64,000 nucleotides of DNA, from positions 34,903 through 98,902 of the forward strand of contig JAEUIH010000021.1 in the NCBI GenBank assembly GCA_016795105.1, given 5' to 3'. This stretch comes from Planctomyces sp. (GTDB lineage Bacteria > Planctomycetota > Planctomycetia > Planctomycetales > Planctomycetaceae). Below are positions 28,398 through 36,025 of this stretch, in pieces (the first letter of the stretch is position 1; every line of letters begins with the position of its first letter). The notes below the pieces were generated by a model. That model searched no databases. It was not told where the DNA came from and was given only the letters and a program-made list of their open reading frames with translations. Both the position numbers and the translations under genes were made by a program.

Positions 28398-29015
28398 ATG
28401 CCGTTCCCAAAACCGTTCTTTCGATGGCGTCCGCATCCCTGGCATGGACTGGAAGTTGGACCAAGTCCACCTCGCATCGTTCATGCATTCATCGAGATTT
28501 CTCCGTTTGACCTCGTAAAGTACGAAGTCGACAAAGTCACGGGCTACCTGCGTGTCGACCGACCGCAACGCACGTCGTCCCAGCCACCGGCACTCTATGG
28601 CTTTGTCCCTCGCACCTATTGTGGGGCTCGCGTCGCAGAACTGATGCCGCGTGCGAGGAGAGGTGATGGCGACCCTCTGGATATTTGTGTCCTCAGCGAA
28701 CGGCCGATCACAAAGTCCGAAGTAATCGTCACTGTCCGAGTGATCGGTGGCCTTCCGATGCTGGACGGCGGTGAAGCAGACGATAAAATCATCGGCGTTT
28801 TGGCTCAGGATAATATCTGGTCACATGTGGAAGATCTTGACGAGCTTCCACAGGCACTTGTACAGCGACTTCGACATTACTTCACGACCTACAAAGTTAT
28901 GCCCGGTGACAATTCCCATCAGGTTGCCATTGACCATATCTATGATCGGGCACATGCAGAAAAAGTAATTTTAGCCGCCATGGCTGATTATGCAGATGAG
29001 TATGGCGGCGAGTAA
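28398..29015 (+). CDS. ppa: Inorganic pyrophosphatase (family I)
   Basis: A protein of 205 residues, somewhat longer than E. coli Ppa (175) through an N-terminal extension. It hydrolyses pyrophosphate to two phosphates in the cytosol with Mg2+. The family signature is visible as [10 protein letters not shown], with the metal-binding Asp90, Asp92 and Asp95; KYEVDK (about 41-46), YGFVP (about 67-71) and the C-terminal [10 protein letters not shown] are further conserved parts. The start is the first ATG of the frame; a shorter start is possible. The DJ-1/PfpI gene follows after 24 bases. Confidence 0.92.
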   Translation: MPFPKPFFRWRPHPWHGLEVGPSPPRIVHAFIEISPFDLVKYEVDKVTGYLRVDRPQRTSSQPPALYGFVPRTYCGARVAELMPRARRGDGDPLDICVLSERPITKSEVIVTVRVIGGLPMLDGGEADDKIIGVLAQDNIWSHVEDLDELPQALVQRLRHYFTTYKVMPGDNSHQVAIDHIYDRAHAEKVILAAMADYADEYGGE

Positions 29016-29039
29016 CTGGGCATTTACCGGAGGTCGTCG

Positions 29040-29621
29040 ATGTCGGTGAAACGAGTTCTTCTGCTCGCTGGTGACTTCGTGGAAGATTACGAAGTCATGG
29101 TTCCTTATCAGACCCTCCTGACCTTCGGTGTCAAAGTTGATACCGTCTGTCCGGATAAGCGAGCAGGTGAATTTGTTCGCACTGCTATCCATGACTTCGA
29201 AGGTGACCAGACGTACTCAGAAAAGCCTGGTCACCGTTTCACACTGAACGCAACATTTTCGGATGTTGAGACTAAGCCCTATCATGGTTTACTGATTCCT
29301 GGTGGCCGTGCGCCCGAATATCTGCGGCTGAATCATCGAGTCCGAGAAATTGTGAAGGAATTTAACGCGGCTGGTAAACCCATCGCAGCGATCTGTCATG
29401 GGCTACAGATACTGGCAGCCGCCGGAATTCTCTCAGGAAGAAAATGCACTGCCTACCCAGCCTGTGGACCGGAGGTAGCACTGGCAGGTGCGGAGTATGT
29501 GCCGATTGAACTCGATGCAGCTCTGGTTGACGGAAACATTGTGTCCGCTCCTGCATGGCCAGCTCATCCAGCATTCTGCCGAGAATTCCTCAAATTGCTG
29601 GGAGTTGGCGTTTCCTCGTGA
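29040..29621 (+). CDS. DJ-1/PfpI superfamily protein
   Basis: A protein of 193 residues. The class I glutamine-amidotransferase-like fold has its nucleophile Cys119 in the elbow [10 protein letters not shown], with the usual acidic partner Glu15 (FVEDYE). Members are proteases, chaperones or glyoxalase/deglycase-like enzymes; which one applies cannot be told here. A strong GGAGG lies seven bases before the ATG. Its stop shares one base with the next start (TGATG), so it is probably in an operon with pyrophosphatase upstream and the EEP-domain gene downstream. Confidence 0.9.
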   Translation: MSVKRVLLLAGDFVEDYEVMVPYQTLLTFGVKVDTVCPDKRAGEFVRTAIHDFEGDQTYSEKPGHRFTLNATFSDVETKPYHGLLIPGGRAPEYLRLNHRVREIVKEFNAAGKPIAAICHGLQILAAAGILSGRKCTAYPACGPEVALAGAEYVPIELDAALVDGNIVSAPAWPAHPAFCREFLKLLGVGVSS

Positions 29622-30553
29622 TGAGACGTCGCCTGTTGCGGTTCGCAGCGTATTCGTTTGAATGTTTCTCGTTCCTGGTCTTCTGCGGATGGTTGGTTGG
29701 GCAGATCACTCGAGATCGTTCGTGGGTCTGCGGACTGTTGTTCTATATCCCGACTCCAGTCGTCACACTGATGCTCATCGCCCTGGTACCGATCATTCGA
29801 ACTCGGCGAAGGTATCTCTGCGCCGCTGCCGTTCTGTTGCCCATCTTCGTTCTGGTCTTCGAGGAAAACCGGTTCTGGAGTTCGCGCCGGGATACTGCGA
29901 ATTCATGTCGCCTGGTGCACTGGAATCTCTGCCACCCTGTTCATCGCTGGCCTGAGCAAAAAAGACATTTGCTGAGTCTTAAGCCTGATATTGTTGTTTT
30001 ATCTGAGATCACGGACGCAGTTCTCGATTCAGACTTCGCAGGCTATCAGGTGCTCCGTCAGGGTACACTTCTGCTTGCCTGTCGAGGGACTGCCAAACGT
30101 CTTGATCCTCCAAACGCAAGAATCGTTCCCGGCGGTGTCATCCTGGGTTTCATTGCCCGCTGCGAGTTTGATAGTCCTTCACTGGAATCCAGCGAAACCG
30201 TTTCTATGGACGTTCTTGTTGCTGACCATACGAGCAATCTGACAATTCCTCGTGATCCATGGCTGAGACAGCTGATGCTGGTCGCGGAATCAAACGATGT
30301 GGACGTTATCGTCGGCGACATGAATGCACCTCGGCGATCTCTGGCATTCACTAAGATGCCAACCGACTTTCAGCACGCCTATGACGCCGCAGGGAGCGGC
30401 TGGTCGTATACCTGGCCCGTGCCCGTTCCTGTCCTTGCAATTGATCAGTGTATCATTGGGAAACGAATCGTCTGTACTTCTTATTCACTTGATTCCACGA
30501 CCCTCAGTGATCACCGTTTGCAGTTGATTGATTTTCAGAAAACCGCTGACTGA
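29621..30553 (+). CDS. Membrane-anchored endonuclease/exonuclease/phosphatase (EEP) domain protein
   Basis: A protein of 310 residues. Residues about 5-85 carry two or three hydrophobic helices. The C-terminal EEP domain shows RLVHWNLCHP (the NWN-like start), PDIVVLSEITD with the metal-binding Glu, VIVGDMNAPRRS and the final LSDHRLQLIDF with the catalytic His. These are the metal and catalytic positions of DNase I-like phosphoesterases. The substrate is unknown; the EEP domain is probably periplasmic. The ATG 29621 is fused to the previous stop as TGATG. Confidence 0.85.
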   Translation: MRRRLLRFAAYSFECFSFLVFCGWLVGQITRDRSWVCGLLFYIPTPVVTLMLIALVPIIRTRRRYLCAAAVLLPIFVLVFEENRFWSSRRDTANSCRLVHWNLCHPVHRWPEQKRHLLSLKPDIVVLSEITDAVLDSDFAGYQVLRQGTLLLACRGTAKRLDPPNARIVPGGVILGFIARCEFDSPSLESSETVSMDVLVADHTSNLTIPRDPWLRQLMLVAESNDVDVIVGDMNAPRRSLAFTKMPTDFQHAYDAAGSGWSYTWPVPVPVLAIDQCIIGKRIVCTSYSLDSTTLSDHRLQLIDFQKTAD

Positions 30554-30575
30554 TCTTCAGAAAGTGTTCATCAAT

Positions 30576-31052
30576 ATGTCCCCCAGATTTTGTCTGACTG
30601 CTGCAGCGTGTTTCGGATTTCTTGCCGTCTTTCTCGGCGCTTTCGGTGCACATGGACTCAAAGATTCCGGTTACCTCACCCGTAAATTTGAATCTGAACC
30701 CGACAAGGATTACGCCGGACAAAAGATCAAGGCCAGCTACAAGTATTTGCTCGACTATGAAACCGGCGTTCGCTACCACATGTGGCATGCACTGGCCATG
30801 GGAATTACGGCTGTGGCCATGCGCCAACAAAAATCAAAATTGCTGTCTGCCGCTGCAGTCTGCTTTATGCTCGGCATCCTGCTGTTCAGCGGACCACTTT
30901 ATATCATCGCGGTTGGAGGCCCTCGGTTTGCAGGTATCCCCTGGGGCGCGGTTGCCCCTATCGGAGGCACATCTCAACTCGTCGGATGGATCCTGCTGGC
31001 CACCGCTGCATTCCGATACACAGGAGTTTCGGCCAACTCCACGACGGCATGA
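30576..31052 (+). CDS. DUF423 family membrane protein
   Basis: A protein of 158 residues with about four membrane helices. DUF423 (YgdD-like) features: FGFLAVFLGAFGAHGLKD near the N-terminus, YHMWHALAMG in the middle and GGPRFAGIPWGAVAPIGGTSQLVGW towards the end. An insert of about 20 charged residues follows the AHGLKD motif (ESEPDKDYAGQKIKA), which looks longer than in the usual family. The function is unknown. I chose the ATG 30576; the frame continues upstream into the EEP gene. Confidence 0.85.
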   Translation: MSPRFCLTAAACFGFLAVFLGAFGAHGLKDSGYLTRKFESEPDKDYAGQKIKASYKYLLDYETGVRYHMWHALAMGITAVAMRQQKSKLLSAAAVCFMLGILLFSGPLYIIAVGGPRFAGIPWGAVAPIGGTSQLVGWILLATAAFRYTGVSANSTTA

Positions 31053-31144
31053 AGCTTCGCGTGATGCTGAATGACGGGCTGCGGTTCCAGCGATTTTGGA
31101 ATTTATAGTGGCTGATTTGTGGTTGTGGCTGATTGGGGGGCGCG

Positions 31145-31165
31145 GTGGATCGCGGAGCGATCCAC
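31145..31165 (+). repeat. Perfect 9-bp-arm hairpin with GGA loop
   Basis: Arms GTGGATCGC and GCGATCCAC flank a GGA loop closed by a C-G pair. It lies between two convergent genes (DUF423 and ExbD-like). There is no T-run after it on either strand, so an intrinsic terminator is not the best reading. It has the same loop design as the elements at 32.2 and 56.0 kb but an unrelated stem. Confidence 0.8.
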
Positions 31166-31212
31166 GACGATGAGTCACAAGAGTTGGGAGGAGACATACT
31201 CCTTTGTGGTGA

Positions 31213-31677
31213 TTACCTTCCACTCGTCTTTGCTGCGAGGTTGATGCTCTCAAATTTAAGCCGCTGACACAGGTCATACACGGTAATAAACTGCTGCATC
31301 TCGACATCATCTGCCACGTCAATCACAACGGGCGACTTTGCATCGATTGTGACAAGCGCAGTCAGTTTCTGTTCCAGCTCCTGATGATTTCCTACCGGTT
31401 GCTCATTCAGAAGGATTCTGAGTGATCCGGTGTCCGCAGTGCGGAGAACTCGAATTCTCACCTGCTGGTGATCGAACACGGGCTCTGGCTCAGCATTCTG
31501 CCGGATTGGGGCTTTCGAGACACCGGTTCCAAGACTTGCAGGTAACAGCTTTTCCGGAGTACTGCCAATTGACGCACATACAAAGAAGACCAACAGCAGG
31601 AACACCACATCAATCATGGGTGTCATTGTCTCATTGTCGAACGCGGATCCGGAGATGCGATGAGTCGGAACTCGCAT
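31213..31677 (-). CDS. ExbD/TolR-family biopolymer transport protein, second copy
   Basis: A protein of 154 residues with one N-terminal membrane helix (TMTPMIDVVFLLLVFF, with the conserved Asp in MIDVVF that conducts protons in this family) and a periplasmic C-terminal domain. ExbD/TolR works with ExbB/TolQ to energise TonB or Tol systems; no such partner is encoded in the window. The gene follows another ExbD-like gene after 56 bases and is probably co-transcribed with it. Confidence 0.88.
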   Translation of the reverse strand: MRVPTHRISGSAFDNETMTPMIDVVFLLLVFFVCASIGSTPEKLLPASLGTGVSKAPIRQNAEPEPVFDHQQVRIRVLRTADTGSLRILLNEQPVGNHQELEQKLTALVTIDAKSPVVIDVADDVEMQQFITVYDLCQRLKFESINLAAKTSGR

Positions 31678-31733
31678 GGGTAATCAGCCTCCCTGCTGTC
31701 GTTGAACAGTTTCAAACACCATGACGTCTTCCA

Positions 31734-32165
31734 CTACGGCTGAACCTCTACCGGGAACTGAATCCGTGTAATTTCCTGAGCAGCACATTCTTCAACAAGG
31801 TGTCTGACATGTTCGTACAAAGTTAATCTGTCGGACCGAATTCTGACCTCCGGCAGCGATCCGGCCGTCTTTGCGTCTGACTTCAGTCGAGCAATTCGAT
31901 CTCCGATTTGTTCTGCAGTCAGTGGCTCACTGCCTACGAACAGAGCTCCGTCTTTTCGCACTGTGACTGTAAGCCGATGCGGAGCGGCATCGTGGTCGTC
32001 GCGTCCCTGAAACGAAAATGGAAGGGACACCGCTTCCGCGTGTTCGTTCCTCACAAAGTGGCTGGCAACAAGGAAGAAGATGATCAGCAGGAAGACCACG
32101 TCAATCAACGGTGTGAGATTGAACTTTATCGATGGCTGACTTGTGAATTGAGAAGGTACTCTCAT
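31734..32165 (-). CDS. ExbD/TolR-family biopolymer transport protein, first copy
   Basis: A protein of 143 residues with the same layout as its neighbour: N-terminal helix carrying the conserved Asp (LTPLIDVVFLLIIFFLVASHF) and a periplasmic domain (TAEQIGDRIARLKSDAK, VRHLVEECAAQEI). The start is set at ATG 32165; the frame runs upstream to 32285, but that part is translated from the hairpin repeat array and is not credible. The two ExbD-like proteins may form a heterodimer with an ExbB/TolQ partner encoded elsewhere. Confidence 0.88.
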   Translation of the reverse strand: MRVPSQFTSQPSIKFNLTPLIDVVFLLIIFFLVASHFVRNEHAEAVSLPFSFQGRDDHDAAPHRLTVTVRKDGALFVGSEPLTAEQIGDRIARLKSDAKTAGSLPEVRIRSDRLTLYEHVRHLVEECAAQEITRIQFPVEVQP

Positions 32166-32194
32166 CGATGTGACATCCTGTCCTGCTATCTCTT

Positions 32195-32350
32195 GCGGAC
32201 GGCACTCGGAGAGTGCCTGCTGCTGTTTTGTTTTGCGGACGGCACTCGGAGAGTGCCTGCTGCTGATTTGTCTTGCGGACGGCACTCGGAGAGTGCCTGC
32301 TACTGTTTTGTTTTGCGGACGGCACTCGGAGAGTGCCTGCTACTGATTTA
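32195..32350 (+). repeat. Four tandem 40-bp units, each with a GGA-loop hairpin
   Basis: Copies start at 32195, 32235, 32275 and 32315 with exact 40-base spacing. Each has GCGGAC, then arms GGCACTC and GAGTGCC around GGA, then CTGCT and a T-rich spacer. Hairpins are at 32201-32217, 32241-32257, 32281-32297 and 32321-32337. The array lies between the NfeD-like gene and the first exbD and reaches the last bases of the NfeD-like frame. It makes spurious open frames on both strands. Variation between copies is confined mainly to the spacer. Confidence 0.9.
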
Positions 32351-34556
32351 TTGGCCGGACTACAATCCTGTTGCCGGCCACGCGAAGTACCTCGATGCGC
32401 GCCCCGTGTTCAATAAAGCCGCCGTCACTGACAACATCCAGAAATTTATCTCCAAAGGCCGCCTTTCCGGAAGGCCGAAGCACTGATGCAGCGATGCCGA
32501 CTTCTCCAGGGGTAACTGGGCCAGTCTGAGTTGTGGATTTCAGCAAATTGGGGTTCAGGATCACGGAGCCAGTTTCCGGAGCCGCATAGCCGGGTGGCGT
32601 CAAAATGAGGTTCTTTACGAATGGAATTTGAGGCAAAAACTGGTTCATAATGATTGCGACCAAAATCACAGTAACCAGTGCAGCCGACAGAGTACCAAGT
32701 CCCTTGAGAGACGTTTCGAATGACTCTCCGGCAGTCATGCCGGCAAATGTGTAACTGGCCATAACCAGCGAGACACACATAAGAACGATCCCGGAGATTC
32801 CAAACACTCCGAATCCAGGGATGACAAAGAACTCAACAGCAAGAAGTCCGACACCAAGCAGGAACAGGATCAGTTCCAGAGTCCCTGCGGTGCCGCCCAG
32901 GAAACGACTCCAGAAGAACATCGAAAAACACGTGATTGAAATGATCGTGAAGATCCCGCTCGGAAAATGTGCTTCAAAATACAGGGCAAGAAATCCGGCC
33001 GAAATCAGCAGAAATGCGCCCACTCCGGAATTCAAAAAGAATACGAGTCCATCCACCCACGTGTTCGATACGACGGAAATTGGCGTTCTGGCGGTGAGTC
33101 CCAACTTGAGTCTCAGTTCGCCCTCATCCCGACATTTTGCTTCTGCGATGGAGAGTGCAATTGCCCTGTCGGCCGTGAGGAGCATCGGCTTCCCCACGTT
33201 CGTTTCAGGAACAACATCGCCAGTGACCCATTGATCCGGGACCGCAATCAGTTCTTCGTTCGTCATCCATGCCGTTTCACCGCTGGCCTTGTGACTTGCA
33301 GAAAAGACCTGCAATTCGGAGTTGACCATCGCTCGCATCAGGGCGGGTGATCGGCCCTTCTGCTTTGCAATGTCACCCATCAAAGCTTCCAATCTGCGAA
33401 TCGCAGCACCCTGTTCCTGAGGCAGTTTTGTGCCGCCCGATGTCAATGCTGATTCGATGTCGCCAATACCGGCTGCCTCACCGATAAAGATACGATCACA
33501 GGCCAGGGCGACGATCGCTGCATTTCCGTAGGCATTCCCAGGTACCCAGGCAATTGTCGTCGCCTTATCGGCAGACAACTGAGAAATCGAAACTGCCAGG
33601 CCCTGAGCACTCTCCGCATCTCCCCCCGTGGAATTGACTCGGAAGATCACATATCGAGCTCCCCCCGAAACTGCTCGCTGCATTTCCCGAGTCGCGTAGT
33701 CGGCAAGGGTCGGGGAAAACTCCTTGTTGAGGTCAATCATCACCACCGGGACACCATCACTCAGAGTAGATGCGGATCTCTGCATCGACTGGGGACTGAG
33801 CCGAAACAGCTTCATCAGCCCGGCTCGGTCTTTCGCAGTAGCTTTAACAACCAGGCCGTTGGAGAATGCTGTTTCGCCGGTCAGTACCAACTCTGTTCCA
33901 CGGTCTTTCATGATCTCAGTTTCCTGAATCGTTGCACCTCCACTCTGCAGTGATCGCAGTGCATCCTCGGTCAGAAAACGTGTCTCAGACTGTCCTGAAC
34001 CGGAATCCATCTTCACACGGTAGAGGACTTTGGACGAATCCATCATCACTTCAATCACGGCTTCCGGTACGAGTGAGTTTGCTGCACGTCGTGAAATCGC
34101 TGCAAACAGCTGAAGCTCTTCCTCAGAGTACTCCTGAGAAGTCACAAAACTACCCATCTCAGCCGTCGGAGACATGATGATGTCATCACATGCAAGCGCC
34201 AGCACAACAGGCAGTCCATCCAGCGACTTTGGAATCCATGCAACCGTTCGGATACGACTAAACTCGTCTGATGTCAGCCGCTTCGCCAGATCAATCACAG
34301 ACCCGACACTACTTGTTCCCGGTTGAATCTCCAGTATCAACACTGCGTCTTTCGAATCCCGATCGGCTTTTGACTGAAGCTTCAGCGAAGCGTCAACAAC
34401 CTCGCTCACCATCGCGTCATCGATCGGATGAACAATCGAGACAAATTGTCCGGTGACCGGACTCTCCGGTGGGCCATTTGTCTGGCAACAGGCAGGTCTG
34501 CCCGACGACAGCAGGACGACAGCAAAACAAATCCAGTAGAGAGTTGTGTTCTTCAT
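32340..34556 (-). CDS. NfeD-like membrane protein with two degenerate ClpP-class protease domains
   Basis: A protein of 738 residues. There is a signal peptide at 1-25, then two successive ClpP/crotonase-like domains (about 35-200 and 260-440; second has FRVNSTGGDAESAQGLAVSI), about four or five membrane helices (about 510-640) and a C-terminal OB-like NfeD domain (GEVGIAASVLRPSGKAAFGD, GARIEVLRV). The usual catalytic serine of the NfeD protease (in a PSGARAASAG-type segment) seems to be missing in both domains: the second reads PGNAYGNAAIV and the first PKSLDGLPVVL. If so it is a non-proteolytic relative. NfeD proteins are usually linked to membrane quality control with stomatin-like partners; none is nearby. 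The first codon is ATG 34556; a TTG at 34565 is also in frame. Confidence 0.8.
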   Translation of the reverse strand: MKNTTLYWICFAVVLLSSGRPACCQTNGPPESPVTGQFVSIVHPIDDAMVSEVVDASLKLQSKADRDSKDAVLILEIQPGTSSVGSVIDLAKRLTSDEFSRIRTVAWIPKSLDGLPVVLALACDDIIMSPTAEMGSFVTSQEYSEEELQLFAAISRRAANSLVPEAVIEVMMDSSKVLYRVKMDSGSGQSETRFLTEDALRSLQSGGATIQETEIMKDRGTELVLTGETAFSNGLVVKATAKDRAGLMKLFRLSPQSMQRSASTLSDGVPVVMIDLNKEFSPTLADYATREMQRAVSGGARYVIFRVNSTGGDAESAQGLAVSISQLSADKATTIAWVPGNAYGNAAIVALACDRIFIGEAAGIGDIESALTSGGTKLPQEQGAAIRRLEALMGDIAKQKGRSPALMRAMVNSELQVFSASHKASGETAWMTNEELIAVPDQWVTGDVVPETNVGKPMLLTADRAIALSIAEAKCRDEGELRLKLGLTARTPISVVSNTWVDGLVFFLNSGVGAFLLISAGFLALYFEAHFPSGIFTIISITCFSMFFWSRFLGGTAGTLELILFLLGVGLLAVEFFVIPGFGVFGISGIVLMCVSLVMASYTFAGMTAGESFETSLKGLGTLSAALVTVILVAIIMNQFLPQIPFVKNLILTPPGYAAPETGSVILNPNLLKSTTQTGPVTPGEVGIAASVLRPSGKAAFGDKFLDVVSDGGFIEHGARIEVLRVAGNRIVVRPINQ

Positions 34557-34762
34557 GGCTTTCAAGCCGACCGTGAGCCAATTCTTACAGGAGTATCCAG
34601 CGCGCGTTACGAGGGATTCTAGTACACTTTACCTCAATTGACGACATGTCTTCCAACGATCGTCCAATCAGAGAGTTCGCTCGCAACGCTCAAAACCTGG
34701 AAACAGATCCTCCGAAACACGGCTTCCGGGCCGAATTGTGGCGAATTTCCAGCGCGAAGAAG

Positions 34763-36025
34763 TCAAATTTCGCGATTTTTCCGGTGTCCTCGAGTTCTGA
34801 GGTACAGAGAAATGCTCGAGAGCAGGATAACGGTCACTGCTGCAATCGGGATCATGTTCCATCTCTGCAGCCTCTCTTTTCGGGCCCCATTCTCTGCCAG
34901 CTCTGTCACCGAATTTTCTACAGCTCCCGAAATTGCCGCAGATTTCGACTCCAACAGCTCAGCTTCGGTTAAAGTTTCCCTCGTGCTCGTGCCTTGGGCG
35001 GCCGTGGCAGCGGCGGAGTTCTCATCAACCAGATTCATGTTTGATCTGGAGCTGCCTGCCGGGATCCTGACAAGTTCCGGTGGTTTGTTTGCCCCTGGAC
35101 TTCCATCCGATTCTGGCTCTGTGATGGGTTTTGCCCACGGCATCAACGCCTGCCAATCCGCTGCCACTAACAGGTCAAATCCAGGATTCAGGTCTTTGAT
35201 CTGGCACGAACATGCTCCGACGACAAACTTCGCCGAATCTCGAATATTGTCTGATGTGATCCCATCTCCGACGAGAGGCAACACGGCACGGCATCTGCCG
35301 AAGACTGGAAACAAAACGGGGTCGTCAAGGTCCATCAGGTCAGGTTCACAGGACATCAACATCTGTATAAGCGCCATCTCATGGGGATCATCACGCTGCA
35401 CTCTGACCACCGAGAAATCGATGCGTAAAGGTGGTCCGCCGGAAATCGAATCTTCAGGATTGTCGGTCAGCTGGGGCAGAACGAGTGATTCTTTGAGATG
35501 TACAATTTCCTGTTCAAGCAACGTCGCTGCGGCGTCAGTGCGAACAGGATCCGTTCCTTCGACCAGCACCCATACGGCCGATTGTCCGCCGACAAGTCGA
35601 TTCACAACTTCCTGTCTGGCGGGTGAAGTTGTGAGCTGAGTGATGCTCTCAGATGTCCATCGTCCATGCCAAACGACCGAATTCAGTTCAGTCTGCAGCG
35701 GATACTGCACGACCAAAACTGGCCCCTGCATAAGTAAGTCCTCGTCGATGATGTGACGGTATGGCTGATCATTGACCTCGTCGAGTGTTGCCAGCCTGAC
35801 ATTGAGGTTGAGCGAACCCTGGTCGATCTGCTGCTGAAGCGTTTTCACCAGGGACTGCTGTTCCTCGGAAAGTGGCTCTGCATGAACGACGATTGCTCGA
35901 TATGCGTCAGGTTTCCATCGCTCCAGTGCATATCGAAACACCGGGATATTGCAGGCCCAGACTGCTGAACTTAGGCTCAACAGAAGCAGTGCAACGGGGA
36001 CTGACCTGCGGAAGCTGTTATTCAT
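34763..36025 (-). CDS. Exported membrane-anchored protein of unknown function
   Basis: A protein of 420 residues with a signal peptide at 1-25 (VALLLLSLSSAVWAC, with a following Cys that could be lipidated) and a membrane helix near the C-terminus (about 385-405: IPIAAVTVILLSS). The mature part begins CNIPVFRYALERWKPDAYRA, and the body has long acidic stretches and a segment VVGACSCQIKDLNPG. No family is recognised. Its start overlaps the end of the PQQ gene by eight bases (ATGAATAA), so it is co-translated with that protein and probably works with it. Confidence 0.75.
   Translation of the reverse strand: MNNSFRRSVPVALLLLSLSSAVWACNIPVFRYALERWKPDAYRAIVVHAEPLSEEQQSLVKTLQQQIDQGSLNLNVRLATLDEVNDQPYRHIIDEDLLMQGPVLVVQYPLQTELNSVVWHGRWTSESITQLTTSPARQEVVNRLVGGQSAVWVLVEGTDPVRTDAAATLLEQEIVHLKESLVLPQLTDNPEDSISGGPPLRIDFSVVRVQRDDPHEMALIQMLMSCEPDLMDLDDPVLFPVFGRCRAVLPLVGDGITSDNIRDSAKFVVGACSCQIKDLNPGFDLLVAADWQALMPWAKPITEPESDGSPGANKPPELVRIPAGSSRSNMNLVDENSAAATAAQGTSTRETLTEAELLESKSAAISGAVENSVTELAENGARKERLQRWNMIPIAAVTVILLSSISLYLRTRGHRKNREI

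Noticed and set aside
27251..32350. Possible CRISPR arrays at 27.3 and 32.2 kb
   Set aside because: The units are contiguous repeats without unique spacers, and no cas genes are near.
31908..32486. Plus-strand open frame of 192 residues across the repeat array
   Set aside because: It runs antisense to exbD and through the 40-bp array; no protein features.
34638..35639. Plus-strand open frame of 333 residues
   Set aside because: Antisense to the secreted protein on the minus strand, which has a signal peptide and an overlap with its neighbour.
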